Part shown: positions 28,110-36,365 of the stretch, piece by piece
Layout of the letters: every line of letters begins with the position of its first letter
Numbering within the stretch: the first letter of the stretch is position 1
DNA from: Photobacterium rosenbergii
GTDB lineage: Bacteria > Pseudomonadota > Gammaproteobacteria > Enterobacterales > Vibrionaceae
Length of the DNA: 64,000 nt
Reading direction: 5' to 3'
Assembly (NCBI RefSeq): GCF_003026455.1
Contig: NZ_PYMB01000001.1
Location: 1-64,000 of the forward strand
Notes under the pieces: generated by a model
Told to the model about the DNA's origin: nothing
Database searches by the model: none
What the model saw: only the letters and a program-made list of their open reading frames with translations
Position numbers and translations under genes: made by a program

Positions 28110-28883
28110 TTAGTGTGAAACGACGGGCTCACAGACCTTGATCGTTGTTTCACCCTGTTTCGCTACACTGTCGAGGTTGGCATCCAGTGACTGGTCAGTG
28201 AAGAGGTAAGTGGCCTCCTTGATATGACCAAGCTCAATGGAGCCTTTTGGAATAAACTTCGACGAGTCCAGCGCGATGATGACATGGCGAGCCGATTTCA
28301 TGACGGTTTGGGTGATCACCGTCTCGTTCAAATCATATTCCAGCAAGGTCCCGTCAACATCCATCGATGCTGCACTGGTGATCAGGTAGTCGAAGCGGAA
28401 GTGCGAGATGAAATCCAACGCTTCAGTTCCTACGATACCGCCGTTGAAGGCTTTGATCTTGCCGCTCGGGATCAGTACATCAATGCTTTTATTGTTATGC
28501 AATACGTTGGCAACACGTAAGCTGTTGGTAATGACCTGAAGATTTTTCTTGTCCGCAAGGTGGCTGGCAATCACTTCGGCTGTGGTGCCGATAGTGATAA
28601 ACACTGTTGAGCCATCTGGGATCATCTCAGCAATTGCCTTGCCGATGGCATGCTTTTGCTCGGTCGCTGAGACCTTACGAACTTCGTAATCTAGGTTGGT
28701 TTTACTGGCCGGAGAGCTTGCCCCACCATGGTGACGGATCACTAAGCGCTCTTCGCTGAGCTTTTTGATATCCCTGCGAATAGTCTGCGTAGATACGTCA
28801 AGCTTTTCAGCTAGCTCTTCTACGGTGTAATAGCCCTTGTCTATTACAAGTTTTATCAGTTTGTCTTGTCTTGGATTCGTCAC
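28110..28883 (-). CDS. DeoR-family regulator of the sulfoquinovose cluster (YihW/CsqR-like)
   Basis: 257 aa. An N-terminal DeoR helix-turn-helix (YYTVEELAEKLDVSTQTIRRDIKKL, about 18-42) is followed by the DeoRC sensor domain (TVFITIGTTAEVIASHL; DYLITSAASMD). The GTG start has AAAGGG upstream. It lies 29 bases after the sulfofructose-kinase gene on the same strand, as yihW follows yihV in E. coli. Likely released by SQ or SF-phosphates and acting on the phased TTTTTGT repeats in this cluster; this is inference. Confidence 0.85.
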   Translation of the reverse strand: MTNPRQDKLIKLVIDKGYYTVEELAEKLDVSTQTIRRDIKKLSEERLVIRHHGGASSPASKTNLDYEVRKVSATEQKHAIGKAIAEMIPDGSTVFITIGTTAEVIASHLADKKNLQVITNSLRVANVLHNNKSIDVLIPSGKIKAFNGGIVGTEALDFISHFRFDYLITSAASMDVDGTLLEYDLNETVITQTVMKSARHVIIALDSSKFIPKGSIELGHIKEATYLFTDQSLDANLDSVAKQGETTIKVCEPVVSH

Positions 28884-28912
28884 GTTAAACCCTTTACCGC
28901 TTATTTTTACCG

Positions 28913-29803
28913 CTATTTATTATGTAGTTGGCTATCCACTTCCGATCTGGTCGGGATGCCTTCACGACCACCGCGCTTGGTACACTTTATTGCGGCAACC
29001 GTGTTAGAGAAAATCACCGATTCACGAGCAGGCATGGCTTCAGCAACGGCTACAGCCAACGCACCGTGAAAGACATCGCCAGCGCCGGTGGTATCGACAA
29101 CGTCGACTTTGACACCTGACTGGTGGCAGAGCTCTTCGTTTTCGAACCAGTAGCAGCCTTTTGAGCCGACTGTCACATAAACTTTGCCTTTTGTCTGTTT
29201 CTGAGCGATTTTGAGCCCTTCTATTGGATCACTGCTTCCGGTGAACTTTTCAAGGCCCGGTTCAGAGAATGCCACATGGTCGGCCAGTTTGACTAGATCA
29301 TCTATTGCATCCGGCGTGATATCTGCGTCCAGTACCGAAGGTATGTTGTGCTGTTTGGCTTGCTCGAGGGCGTATTTTGCCCCTTCCACCCACCTTACAT
29401 CTGTGAGTACTGTCTTATAGATAGAAAAATCAATTAATTCAAGTGGTTTTGTATCACGTTTTAAAGACGTATCTTGATAGTTGATGATCATTCGCTCGCC
29501 TTCGTCATCGACAAGCACAGCAGAGAACGCCGATGAGGCATCAGCAATTTTGACTACTTTATCAACATTGACACCGTAACCAGCTAACTCGGTCAGCATG
29601 GTGTCAGCGATGGCATCCTGGCCAACACGGCCAATAAAATCAACATCATGGCCTAGTTTTGCAACCGCAACAGCAGCCGTTGCCGCCGGCCCGCCACCCA
29701 CTTCGAAATAATCCTTGGCGACAAATTTACCGCCTTGGGTTGGCAAGCTGTCCACTCGCTGGATCCTATCAAGTACCGTAATTCCTAAACACGCAATAGT
29801 CAT
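28913..29803 (-). CDS. yihV: 6-deoxy-6-sulfofructose kinase
   Basis: 296-aa PfkB-family kinase: sulfofructose (SF) + ATP gives SF-1-phosphate. It matches E. coli YihV closely from memory: GITVLDRI near the start, EVGGGPAATAAVAVAKLG, the catalytic DTTGAGDVFHGALAVAVA, and KCTKRGGREGIP near the end (KCTRPGGRAGIP in YihV). These also separate it from ribokinase and fructokinase. It is divergent from yihU, with candidate DeoR operators and a CRP site between, and followed by the DeoR gene. Confidence 0.9.
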   Translation of the reverse strand: MTIACLGITVLDRIQRVDSLPTQGGKFVAKDYFEVGGGPAATAAVAVAKLGHDVDFIGRVGQDAIADTMLTELAGYGVNVDKVVKIADASSAFSAVLVDDEGERMIINYQDTSLKRDTKPLELIDFSIYKTVLTDVRWVEGAKYALEQAKQHNIPSVLDADITPDAIDDLVKLADHVAFSEPGLEKFTGSSDPIEGLKIAQKQTKGKVYVTVGSKGCYWFENEELCHQSGVKVDVVDTTGAGDVFHGALAVAVAEAMPARESVIFSNTVAAIKCTKRGGREGIPTRSEVDSQLHNK

Positions 29804-29902
29804 AGTTATTCTCTTATCTAAATCCGTTGTCTGACGTTATTGGCAATGCACTCACTAAGTGCATCCTTATATCTACAGTATATCCATTATTGACAAAATG
29901 AT

Positions 29903-29918
29903 TGAGATTGTAATCACA
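29903..29918. promoter_or_regulatory. Candidate CRP-cAMP site, yihV/yihU
   Basis: TGAGA-N6-TCACA matches nine of ten conserved bases in the divergent promoter region. Confidence 0.5.
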
Positions 29919-29976
29919 AAACAACTTAAAACGACAAAAAACAACAAAATGTGACATTTGTTGTGGTTGTTTTGTT
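29911..29976. promoter_or_regulatory. Divergent operator: phased repeats and an inverted repeat
   Basis: The perfect arms ACAACAAA (29941-29948) and TTTGTTGT (29957-29964) face each other. Each side continues with 10-bp-spaced TTTTGTYGTT-like units, running left on the minus strand and right on the plus strand. Together with matching repeats before yihS and the aldolase, this suggests binding by the DeoR-family regulator. Confidence 0.6.
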
Positions 29977-30027
29977 TCTTAGTGTTTATATTGATTGCAA
30001 ATCAACCGCGAGAGTAAGGATAAATAC

Positions 30028-30921
30028 ATGTCAACAATTGGCTTTATCGGATTAGGACAAATGGGCAGCCCAATGGCGCTGAATCTTATCAAGGGCGGGC
30101 ACTCACTGCGTGTTTTCGATATCAATACATCCGCTGTTGAAGCGCTAGTCGAGCAGGGCGCGACAGCCGCAAGCTCTCCTGCCGATGCGGCACTGGATGC
30201 CGAGTTTGTTGTCACCATGCTGCCAAATGGCACTCTGGTAAAAAATGTTCTGTTTGGCGAGTCAGGTATCGTCGAGTCACTAGATAAGAATGCATTGCTT
30301 ATCGATATGTCGACTATCCACCCGTTTGAAACCGATGCGCTGATCAAGCAGATGAGTGACAGAGGCTTTTCGATGATGGAAGCGCCAGTAGGCCGTACTT
30401 CAGATCACGCAGTAAAAGGTGAGTTGCTGATCCTTGCCGGTGGTACCAAAGCACAAATCGAGCGCGCTCAGCCACTGTTTGACTGCATGGGATCAGAGAC
30501 TGTTGACGCAGGCGGCGCGGGTAAAGGTATCCGAGTCAAAATCATCAACAACTACATGAGTATTGCACTGAACGCCCTGTCTGCAGAAGCGGCGACCTTG
30601 TCTGAAGCAATTGGTCTGGAGTTTGAAACTGCGCTTGAAGTGATGAGTGGCACACCGGCAGGTAAAGGCCATTTTACAACAACTTGGCCGGGTAAAGTTC
30701 TTGCAGGCGATCTGTCACCAGCCTTCATGGTCGATCTTGCCCATAAAGATTTGGGTATTGCCTTGGATCTCGCCAATCAGGTGAATGTGCCAGTGCCATG
30801 TGGCGCGGCATCTCGTGAACTGTACAGCATTACCCGTGCTGCAGGTCGCGGTCGTCAGGACTGGACATCGGTATTTGAACAGTTACGCGTGACATCTGGC
30901 CTGGAAGCAAAAATCAAATAA
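30028..30921 (+). CDS. yihU: 3-sulfolactaldehyde reductase
   Basis: 297-aa beta-hydroxyacid dehydrogenase: sulfolactaldehyde + NADH gives 2,3-dihydroxypropane-1-sulfonate (DHPS). Rossmann motif [16 protein letters not shown] at the N-terminus, substrate motif near 120 ([12 protein letters not shown]), catalytic Lys in [18 protein letters not shown], and C-terminal AAGRGRQDW. These segments are nearly the same as in E. coli YihU. The Met at 30028, with AAGGA upstream, was chosen over an in-frame upstream start. First gene of an operon with the mutarotase and the exporter. Confidence 0.92.
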   Translation: MSTIGFIGLGQMGSPMALNLIKGGHSLRVFDINTSAVEALVEQGATAASSPADAALDAEFVVTMLPNGTLVKNVLFGESGIVESLDKNALLIDMSTIHPFETDALIKQMSDRGFSMMEAPVGRTSDHAVKGELLILAGGTKAQIERAQPLFDCMGSETVDAGGAGKGIRVKIINNYMSIALNALSAEAATLSEAIGLEFETALEVMSGTPAGKGHFTTTWPGKVLAGDLSPAFMVDLAHKDLGIALDLANQVNVPVPCGAASRELYSITRAAGRGRQDWTSVFEQLRVTSGLEAKIK

Positions 30922-30938
30922 TAACCAAGGACAATAAC

Positions 30939-32000
30939 GTGAAACTATCCAGTGAAAACTGGGGTGAAGTTGAAGGTCAATCGCAACCCGTCAAGCTGTT
31001 CACCCTCGAAAATAGCCAAGGCATGAAGGTTCAAGTCACCAACTACGGCTGTATCGTTACGTCGGTAGAAACGCCTGACCGTGGCGGTCAATTGGCCGAT
31101 GTAGTTCTGGGCTACGAGAACCTTGAGCGATATTTAGCTGGGCATCCATTTTTCGGTGCGGTTGCCGGTCGTTACGCCAATCGGATCAAGGATGGTCGCT
31201 ATGAGTTGGACGGTGAGGTATTCCAGCTGGAAACCAATGAGCTACCGACGTCACAGCACATCCATGGTGGCAGCAAAGGGTTTGATAAGTATGTTTGGGA
31301 CGTTGCCGTCGAACAGCAAAGAGAAGCGATTTACCTTCATTTCAACCGGGTTTCACCGGATGGAGAGTCTGGTTATGGCGGCACTTTACATGTGACACAT
31401 TCCATAGGCTTGGATGAGCACAACCAGCTGCACTTCAACTTTAAAGCAACCACGGACAAGCCGACGGTCGTTAATCTGGTCAACCATAGCTACTACAACC
31501 TAGGTGGCCATGACTCAGGTTTGGTGGACGGCCATGAATTGACGCTTTACGCCGATTTCTACACTCCGGTAAACGAGAACATGATCCCGACTGGCGAGAT
31601 CCTCGCCGTTAAAGGAACGGGGCTTGATTTTACCCTACCGGTGGAAATACGAGGCAACAAAGAGAAAGTACCGGATGGCGCATTTGACCACAATTTTGTG
31701 ATTAACCAAAAGCGCAAGCTTGGCGAATATGCCTATGCCGCTGAACTCTACGAACCTCTAACCGGGCGTGTGATGACGGTGCTGACGACCCAACCGGCTG
31801 TCCAGTTCTACAACGGGGCCAAGTTGTCGAACAAACCTTGGTTTGGTCGCAATGGCTACAAGTATGAGTCGTTTAATGGGATGTGCCTTGAAACTCAGCA
31901 TTTCCCGGACAGCCCGAACCAGCCGCATTTTCCTAATGTGCGCCTAAACCCCGGTGAAGTCTTTGAAGAGAAAACCATCCACCGCTTCTCCGTGAAGTAG
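30939..32000 (+). CDS. Aldose 1-epimerase (GalM type), likely sulfoquinovose mutarotase
   Basis: 353-aa mutarotase with the GalM motifs NYGCIVTSVETPDR, FGAVAGRYANRI, HIHGG, and catalytic His/Glu in VNLVNHSYYNLGG and CLETQHFPDSPNQP. It interconverts alpha and beta sugar anomers. In E. coli the sulfoquinovose cluster has the mutarotase YihR; this one is longer and of GalM type, so it would be a functional stand-in. GTG start with AAGGA upstream; it starts 17 bases after yihU. Confidence 0.85.
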   Translation: MKLSSENWGEVEGQSQPVKLFTLENSQGMKVQVTNYGCIVTSVETPDRGGQLADVVLGYENLERYLAGHPFFGAVAGRYANRIKDGRYELDGEVFQLETNELPTSQHIHGGSKGFDKYVWDVAVEQQREAIYLHFNRVSPDGESGYGGTLHVTHSIGLDEHNQLHFNFKATTDKPTVVNLVNHSYYNLGGHDSGLVDGHELTLYADFYTPVNENMIPTGEILAVKGTGLDFTLPVEIRGNKEKVPDGAFDHNFVINQKRKLGEYAYAAELYEPLTGRVMTVLTTQPAVQFYNGAKLSNKPWFGRNGYKYESFNGMCLETQHFPDSPNQPHFPNVRLNPGEVFEEKTIHRFSVK

Positions 32001-32010
32001 AGCTTCTCCG

Positions 32011-32060
32011 GGCAGTATTACCGCTGCCAGTAACAAAGTAGGGGCGGGTAGTCGCCCCTA
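32011..32060 (+). other. Two hairpins in the mutarotase-exporter gap
   Basis: GGCAG/CTGCC (32011-32028) and TAGGGGCG/CGCCCCTA (32039-32060). Neither has a T run, so they more likely protect or process the mRNA, or attenuate it, than stop transcription. Confidence 0.55.
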
Positions 32061-32074
32061 ATCAGGAATTAAAT

Positions 32075-32815
32075 ATGGATATGACCGTTGTTTTGGTCTC
32101 CCTGATCATTGCATTAGGAGGCTTTACGCAAGGCTTGACCGGGTTTGGCTTAGCCCTTGTATCTGTGCCGCTGCTTTCTATGGTGGTGGACGCAAAAATG
32201 GCAGTGCCTATTGCCGGTATTTTTGGATGGCTCGTGACCTTTCCAATTGTTTGGAAAATGCGCCACTCCATTCAATACAAAGCTGGCCTGATCCTGGTTG
32301 CAGGCTCCCTGCCTGCCTCTATTGTTGGTGCCAAACTGCTGGCAAGCCTGCCTTCGCAGTACATTCTCATCACCATGGGGGTTGTGCTGATTGCATCAAG
32401 CATCCATTCGATGCGAAGCACTAAGCCTGCTTTTTCAAAGACGTCGGTGCCAGTGACTGTCGGAACCGGGTTTGCCTCCGGTGTGTTGGGCGCCAGTGTC
32501 GGCGAAGCTGGACCGCCGGTGATTGCTTACACATCCATGCAGCCATGGACTGCAGACCAAGCTAAATCAACGCTGGTGTTCTTTTTCATGCTGCAGATGA
32601 TTGGTGCCATTGTCAGTTTTTGGAATGAAGGACTTTTTACCCCAGATGTAAACAGTCTGGTTGTCTCGGCAATGCCTGCATTTTTAGTGGGGATGACCGG
32701 GGGCATGGTGGGATACCACTTCCTGCAGAAATATAAGATCAACTACCACCATATTGTACACGGCCTACTTTTGGTTATCGGTTGTGTGCTAGTGCTCAAG
32801 AATGTCAATTTTTGA
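32075..32815 (+). CDS. TauE/SafE-family sulfonate/sulfite exporter
   Basis: A 246-aa inner-membrane protein with about 7-8 helices and the two-part TauE/SafE pattern (GGFTQGLTGFGLALVSVP near the N-terminus; GVLGASVGEAGPPVIAY in the second half). Family members export sulfite, sulfoacetate and other C2-C3 sulfonates. In this cluster the likely cargo is DHPS, replacing E. coli YihP. Third gene of the yihU operon. Confidence 0.82.
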   Translation: MDMTVVLVSLIIALGGFTQGLTGFGLALVSVPLLSMVVDAKMAVPIAGIFGWLVTFPIVWKMRHSIQYKAGLILVAGSLPASIVGAKLLASLPSQYILITMGVVLIASSIHSMRSTKPAFSKTSVPVTVGTGFASGVLGASVGEAGPPVIAYTSMQPWTADQAKSTLVFFFMLQMIGAIVSFWNEGLFTPDVNSLVVSAMPAFLVGMTGGMVGYHFLQKYKINYHHIVHGLLLVIGCVLVLKNVNF

Positions 32816-32857
32816 TTGTTTTTGTTGAAAAGTGATAGATAAATAACAGAATTGAAT
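32809..32857 (+). promoter_or_regulatory. yihS promoter/operator module
   Basis: Two 10-bp units (TTTTTGATTG, TTTTTGTTGA) lead into a 36-bp block (32822-32857) with 30 of 36 bases equal to 34331-34366 before the aldolase gene. The shared core is AAAGTGATA...TAACAGAA. Confidence 0.7.
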
Positions 32858-32908
32858 GCTACTGCCTGTTAATTTCAGTAGCAAAAGAAAATAACGAGGA
32901 AACACTTC

Positions 32909-34159
32909 ATGAAATGGATTAATACCCGATCTCATAACGCTTGGCTAGATACAGAAACCGATCGAATCTTTGAATTCGGCAGAAAATCGGTCGTACCAAA
33001 CGGTTTTGGCTGGGTGGGCAACAACGGCAACATCCGTGAAGAAATGGGCACTCGCCTGTGGATCACTGCGCGTATGCTGCACTGTTACTCGCTGGCAGCG
33101 CTGATGGGCCGTCCTGGTGCTTACGATCTGGTTGAGCATGGTATCGCGGCATTAGAAGGTCCTCTGAAAGATAAGGCTCACGGTGGTTGGTACGCGACTA
33201 TCGACAATGAAGGGGAGGGTATCGTTGATGCGTCCAAGCAGGGTTATCAGCATTGCTTTGTCCTACTCGGTGCAGCCAGTGCCGTAACTACAGGCCACCC
33301 GAGGGCTCATGCACTGTTGGATGAAGCTATTAACGTGTATGAAAACCACTTCTGGTGTGAAGAAAAACAGATGTGTTTCGAGTCTTGGGATGAAACTTTC
33401 TCTGAGACGGAAGACTACCGTGGTGGTAATGCGGCAATGCACTCGGTTGAAGCATTTCTGATTGTTTACGATGTAACGAAAGACAAAAAGTGGCTGGATC
33501 GCGCACTGCACATCACTGAGTTCATGATCAACAAGACAGCAAAATCACTGAACTACCGTGTCAACGAGCACTTCGACGCAGACTGGAACCCGCTTCCAGA
33601 CTACAACAAAGAAACCCCAGCCAGTCACTTCCGTGCATACGGCGGTACACCTGGCCACTGGATCGAGTGGGGCCGTTTGATCTGTCACCTACGCGCGACA
33701 TTGCTTGAAATCGGTGCCGACTGCCCTGATTGGCTACTGGAAGATGCTATCGGCCTGTTTGATGCCACTGTGCGTGATGCATGGTCGGTCGATGGTGCGC
33801 CGGGCTTTGTTTACTCTGTAGATTGGGACGGCAAGCCGGTTGTTCGTGAACGTATCCGCTGGGCACCAGTGGAAGCAATTGGTACTGCTTATGCGCTGTA
33901 CACTGTCACAGGGGACGAGAAGTACCAAGAATACTACCGCACATGGTGGGATTACTGCCGCACTTACCTGATTGATTACGAAGGTTGTTCTTGGTGGCAA
34001 GAGCTGGATACCAACAACCAAGCAGGCACCAGCAAAGTATGGGATGGCAAGCAAGATATCTACCACCTCATGCATTGTCTGGTGATCCCTCGTCTACCTC
34101 TAACTCCAGGTCTGGCGCCAGCTCTAGCTGCTGGCTTGCTGGATAAGAACATGGGCTAA
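32909..34159 (+). CDS. yihS: Sulfoquinovose isomerase (AGE family)
   Basis: 416-aa (alpha/alpha)6-barrel isomerase: sulfoquinovose gives sulfofructose. It aligns along its full length with E. coli YihS from memory: [64 protein letters not shown] (catalytic His), [12 protein letters not shown] (second His). This strong match makes the island a sulfoglycolysis cluster rather than a sialic-acid one. Its own promoter block lies upstream and a terminator follows. Confidence 0.94.
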   Translation: MKWINTRSHNAWLDTETDRIFEFGRKSVVPNGFGWVGNNGNIREEMGTRLWITARMLHCYSLAALMGRPGAYDLVEHGIAALEGPLKDKAHGGWYATIDNEGEGIVDASKQGYQHCFVLLGAASAVTTGHPRAHALLDEAINVYENHFWCEEKQMCFESWDETFSETEDYRGGNAAMHSVEAFLIVYDVTKDKKWLDRALHITEFMINKTAKSLNYRVNEHFDADWNPLPDYNKETPASHFRAYGGTPGHWIEWGRLICHLRATLLEIGADCPDWLLEDAIGLFDATVRDAWSVDGAPGFVYSVDWDGKPVVRERIRWAPVEAIGTAYALYTVTGDEKYQEYYRTWWDYCRTYLIDYEGCSWWQELDTNNQAGTSKVWDGKQDIYHLMHCLVIPRLPLTPGLAPALAAGLLDKNMG

Positions 34160-34200
34160 TGTTTTAAAACGACTACCCTCTGACTTGTCGTTTTATGCGT

Positions 34201-34234
34201 AAAGGTGATGGCTTTCGGGCTGTCACCTTTTTTT
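34201..34234 (+). terminator. Rho-independent terminator after yihS
   Basis: The stem AAAGGTGA / TCACCTTT with a paired GC inside is followed by TTTTTG. Confidence 0.88.
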
Positions 34235-34297
34235 GTCTCAGCGCTTGGCCCTGGCCACTTCTCCCCCTGAATGAAATAAGATGTGCTCCAGCACTCA

Positions 34298-34366
34298 TTT
34301 TTGTCTATTTGTGTCTGTTTTTGTATCTTCTTGTTGGAAAGTGATACGTAACTAACAGAAATGAAC
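34298..34366 (+). promoter_or_regulatory. Aldolase promoter/operator module with four phased 10-bp repeats
   Basis: TTTTTGTCTA, TTTGTGTCTG, TTTTTGTATC and TTCTTGTTGG follow each other without gaps (34298-34337), then the block shared with yihS (34331-34366). One repeat per helical turn puts all sites on one DNA face. Confidence 0.7.
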
Positions 34367-34429
34367 CTGCTGGGCTGTTACTTTATTTACAACAACGAAC
34401 AAACAAGTGAACAAAGAGGAACACTCAAC

Positions 34430-35290
34430 ATGGCATACATGTCTGGTAAAACAATGATTCAGGAAGCGTGGAACAACGGATATGCGATCGGCGCTTTCAC
34501 TGCACACAACCTTGAAACAATCAAAGCAGTCCTGCTGGCTGCCGAAGAAGAACAGTCTCCAATCATGATCCAGATTGGCCAAAAAGCCATTAATGAGATG
34601 GGCATGGAGCCTTTGAAAAACGCTGTTGACTCACTGATGAAGCATCACAACATCTCAGTGCCAGTATGTATCCACCTAGACCACAGCCGCCAGTTCAAGC
34701 AGACCATGGAAGCTGCGCGCTGTAACTTCAATTCCCTGATGTTTGATGGCTCTGCGCTGCCGTTTGAAGAGAACGTACGTATTACCAAAGCGGTTGTCGA
34801 AGTGGCAAATGCCCTAGGCCTTGGCTCTGAAGGTGAGATCGGCAAAATCGGTGGCACCGAAGATGACATCACGGTTGACGAGAAAGATGCCATGATCACC
34901 ACGGTTGAAGAGGCGCTGGACTTCTCTGAGCGCACTGGCGTTGATTACCTGGCGGTGTCTATCGGTACTGCACACGGTGTCTATAAAACAACACCGGAGC
35001 TGAAATTTGAGCGCTTGTCTGAAATCAAAGAAGCCGTGAAGAAGCCAATCGTACTACACGGTGGTTCGGGTGTACCCGATGATCAGGTTATCGAAGCCGT
35101 TAAGCGTGGTGTCGCCAAGATCAACGTAGATACCGAACTGCGCCAAGGTTTCATTGACGGGGTTCAGGCACACTGGCGTGCAAACGAGAAAGACTACATT
35201 CTTGCTGATGTCATGAATAGCGGCATCGCTGCAATGAAAGAAGTGGTACAGCACAAGATCCGTCTGTTTGGTTCAAATGGTAAAGCTTAA
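34430..35290 (+). CDS. Class II aldolase, probable sulfofructose-1-phosphate aldolase
   Basis: 286-aa zinc-dependent aldolase of the FbaA/GatY/KbaY family. Zinc ligands are visible: His in CIHLDHSRQ, GSEGEIGKIGG, SIGTAHGVYK and VLHGGSGVPD; the C-terminal NVDTELR binds DHAP. E. coli uses class I YihT for this step; here the island has no class I aldolase, so this enzyme is the natural candidate to split SF-1-phosphate into DHAP and sulfolactaldehyde. Class II SF-phosphate aldolases (SqiA-type) are known in some other sulfoglycolytic bacteria. The Met at 34430 has AGAGGA upstream. Confidence 0.85.
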   Translation: MAYMSGKTMIQEAWNNGYAIGAFTAHNLETIKAVLLAAEEEQSPIMIQIGQKAINEMGMEPLKNAVDSLMKHHNISVPVCIHLDHSRQFKQTMEAARCNFNSLMFDGSALPFEENVRITKAVVEVANALGLGSEGEIGKIGGTEDDITVDEKDAMITTVEEALDFSERTGVDYLAVSIGTAHGVYKTTPELKFERLSEIKEAVKKPIVLHGGSGVPDDQVIEAVKRGVAKINVDTELRQGFIDGVQAHWRANEKDYILADVMNSGIAAMKEVVQHKIRLFGSNGKA

Positions 35291-35330
35291 ATCTTATAAA
35301 GTGTCCGTTTTTGGCACTTAAGATACATAA

Positions 35331-35425
35331 AAATGACATGTTTTGTCCGTATGTGAAAATCGTCACGGATTACTGCCACTAATTAAGTTATCAATATAGC
35401 GAATTTATCGGACAGCATGTCATTT
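35331..35425. repeat. Long imperfect inverted repeat before the TRAP genes
   Basis: The left arm (35331-35349: AAATGACATG then TGTCCG) and right arm (35409-35425: CGGACA then CATGTCATTT) pair over 16 bases, with about 60 bases between. It could be two half-sites of a regulator or a large mRNA stem upstream of the small ORF and TRAP genes. Confidence 0.7.
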
Positions 35426-35464
35426 ACCAAACACATAAATGGACTGGAACAAAAGGGATACACA

Positions 35465-35674
35465 ATGTCTTCACTGAAACCAACGAACGTTATTAGAACT
35501 CTTGCTCATGCCAAACAACAGCATCGCCTGATGCGCTTTTTTCAAGCTGACATGCAAGGTGCTCATGTTCAAGGAAACAGTGAAAAAGACAAAACGAACC
35601 CAAAAGACCTCCAGCACTGCTCTGTGATTCAACAAGGTGACAGCTTTGTTGTTACAGCACTATCGCTGATTTAA
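35465..35674 (+). CDS. Small hypothetical protein upstream of the TRAP genes
   Basis: 69-aa soluble, polar protein with a good ribosome site (AAAGGGA) before ATG 35465. It has no signal peptide, membrane segment or recognised domain. It lies between the aldolase and dctQ on the same strand. It may be a small regulator or a leader-type ORF; I have no family match. Confidence 0.45.
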   Translation: MSSLKPTNVIRTLAHAKQQHRLMRFFQADMQGAHVQGNSEKDKTNPKDLQHCSVIQQGDSFVVTALSLI

Positions 35675-35746
35675 CTCTACATTAATCGGGCACCTCTATG
35701 GGTACCCACTATAACTATGCCCTCATTCACATTGGATGGTGATTCT

Positions 35747-36355
35747 ATGCTGCGTACTATTGAGAAAGCATTGAATATCGTGACAACACCGTTATCACGA
35801 CTGTTGCGTCATGTTGCCGGAATACTGCTTTTATTAATGACAGCCATTGTTGTTGCCCAGGTTTTATTTCGCTACGTATTTAATATTCCACTAAGCTGGA
35901 CGGATGAATCTTCCCGATTCTTAATGATCTATATGACTTATCTGTGTTTACCGTTTGTATATTTAGCAGATAAAAATATAGCCATGACTTTCTTGACAGA
36001 AATATTAGAAAAAAAAGCACCGCGCGTTTATTCCTTCTTATTATTGCTAGGCCATATCTCTGCTATGTTGGTGTTCTCTGTCTGGATCACCTTCGGTTGG
36101 AACTTCTTCCAAACCGGTTCCGTGATGGCAGACAGCCTGCCAATCCCAATGTATTACGTGTATATCATGCCTCCAGTGATGATGGCCGTTACCATGCTGT
36201 ATGCCGTACAAAAAAGCATTGCATCTATCCGCGGGATGCTTGGCGATTTTGAAGATGTTTCCAAAACAAGCCAAACAGCAGAAATGCTTGAATCAAACAA
36301 GCCCGTAGAAGATTCGGATGATACCGAACAACTTGAATTAAAACCGGCGGCGTAA
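35747..36355 (+). CDS. TRAP transporter small permease (DctQ)
   Basis: 202-aa inner-membrane protein with four helices and the DctQ signature (VLFRYVFNIPLSWTDESSRFLMIYMTY). It forms the membrane complex with the DctM protein downstream. The Met at 35747 (MLRTIEKAL) was chosen over an in-frame upstream start. Located in the sulfoquinovose island, so import of SQ is likely. Confidence 0.88.
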   Translation: MLRTIEKALNIVTTPLSRLLRHVAGILLLLMTAIVVAQVLFRYVFNIPLSWTDESSRFLMIYMTYLCLPFVYLADKNIAMTFLTEILEKKAPRVYSFLLLLGHISAMLVFSVWITFGWNFFQTGSVMADSLPIPMYYVYIMPPVMMAVTMLYAVQKSIASIRGMLGDFEDVSKTSQTAEMLESNKPVEDSDDTEQLELKPAA

Positions 36356-36365
36356 GGGGCAAAAT

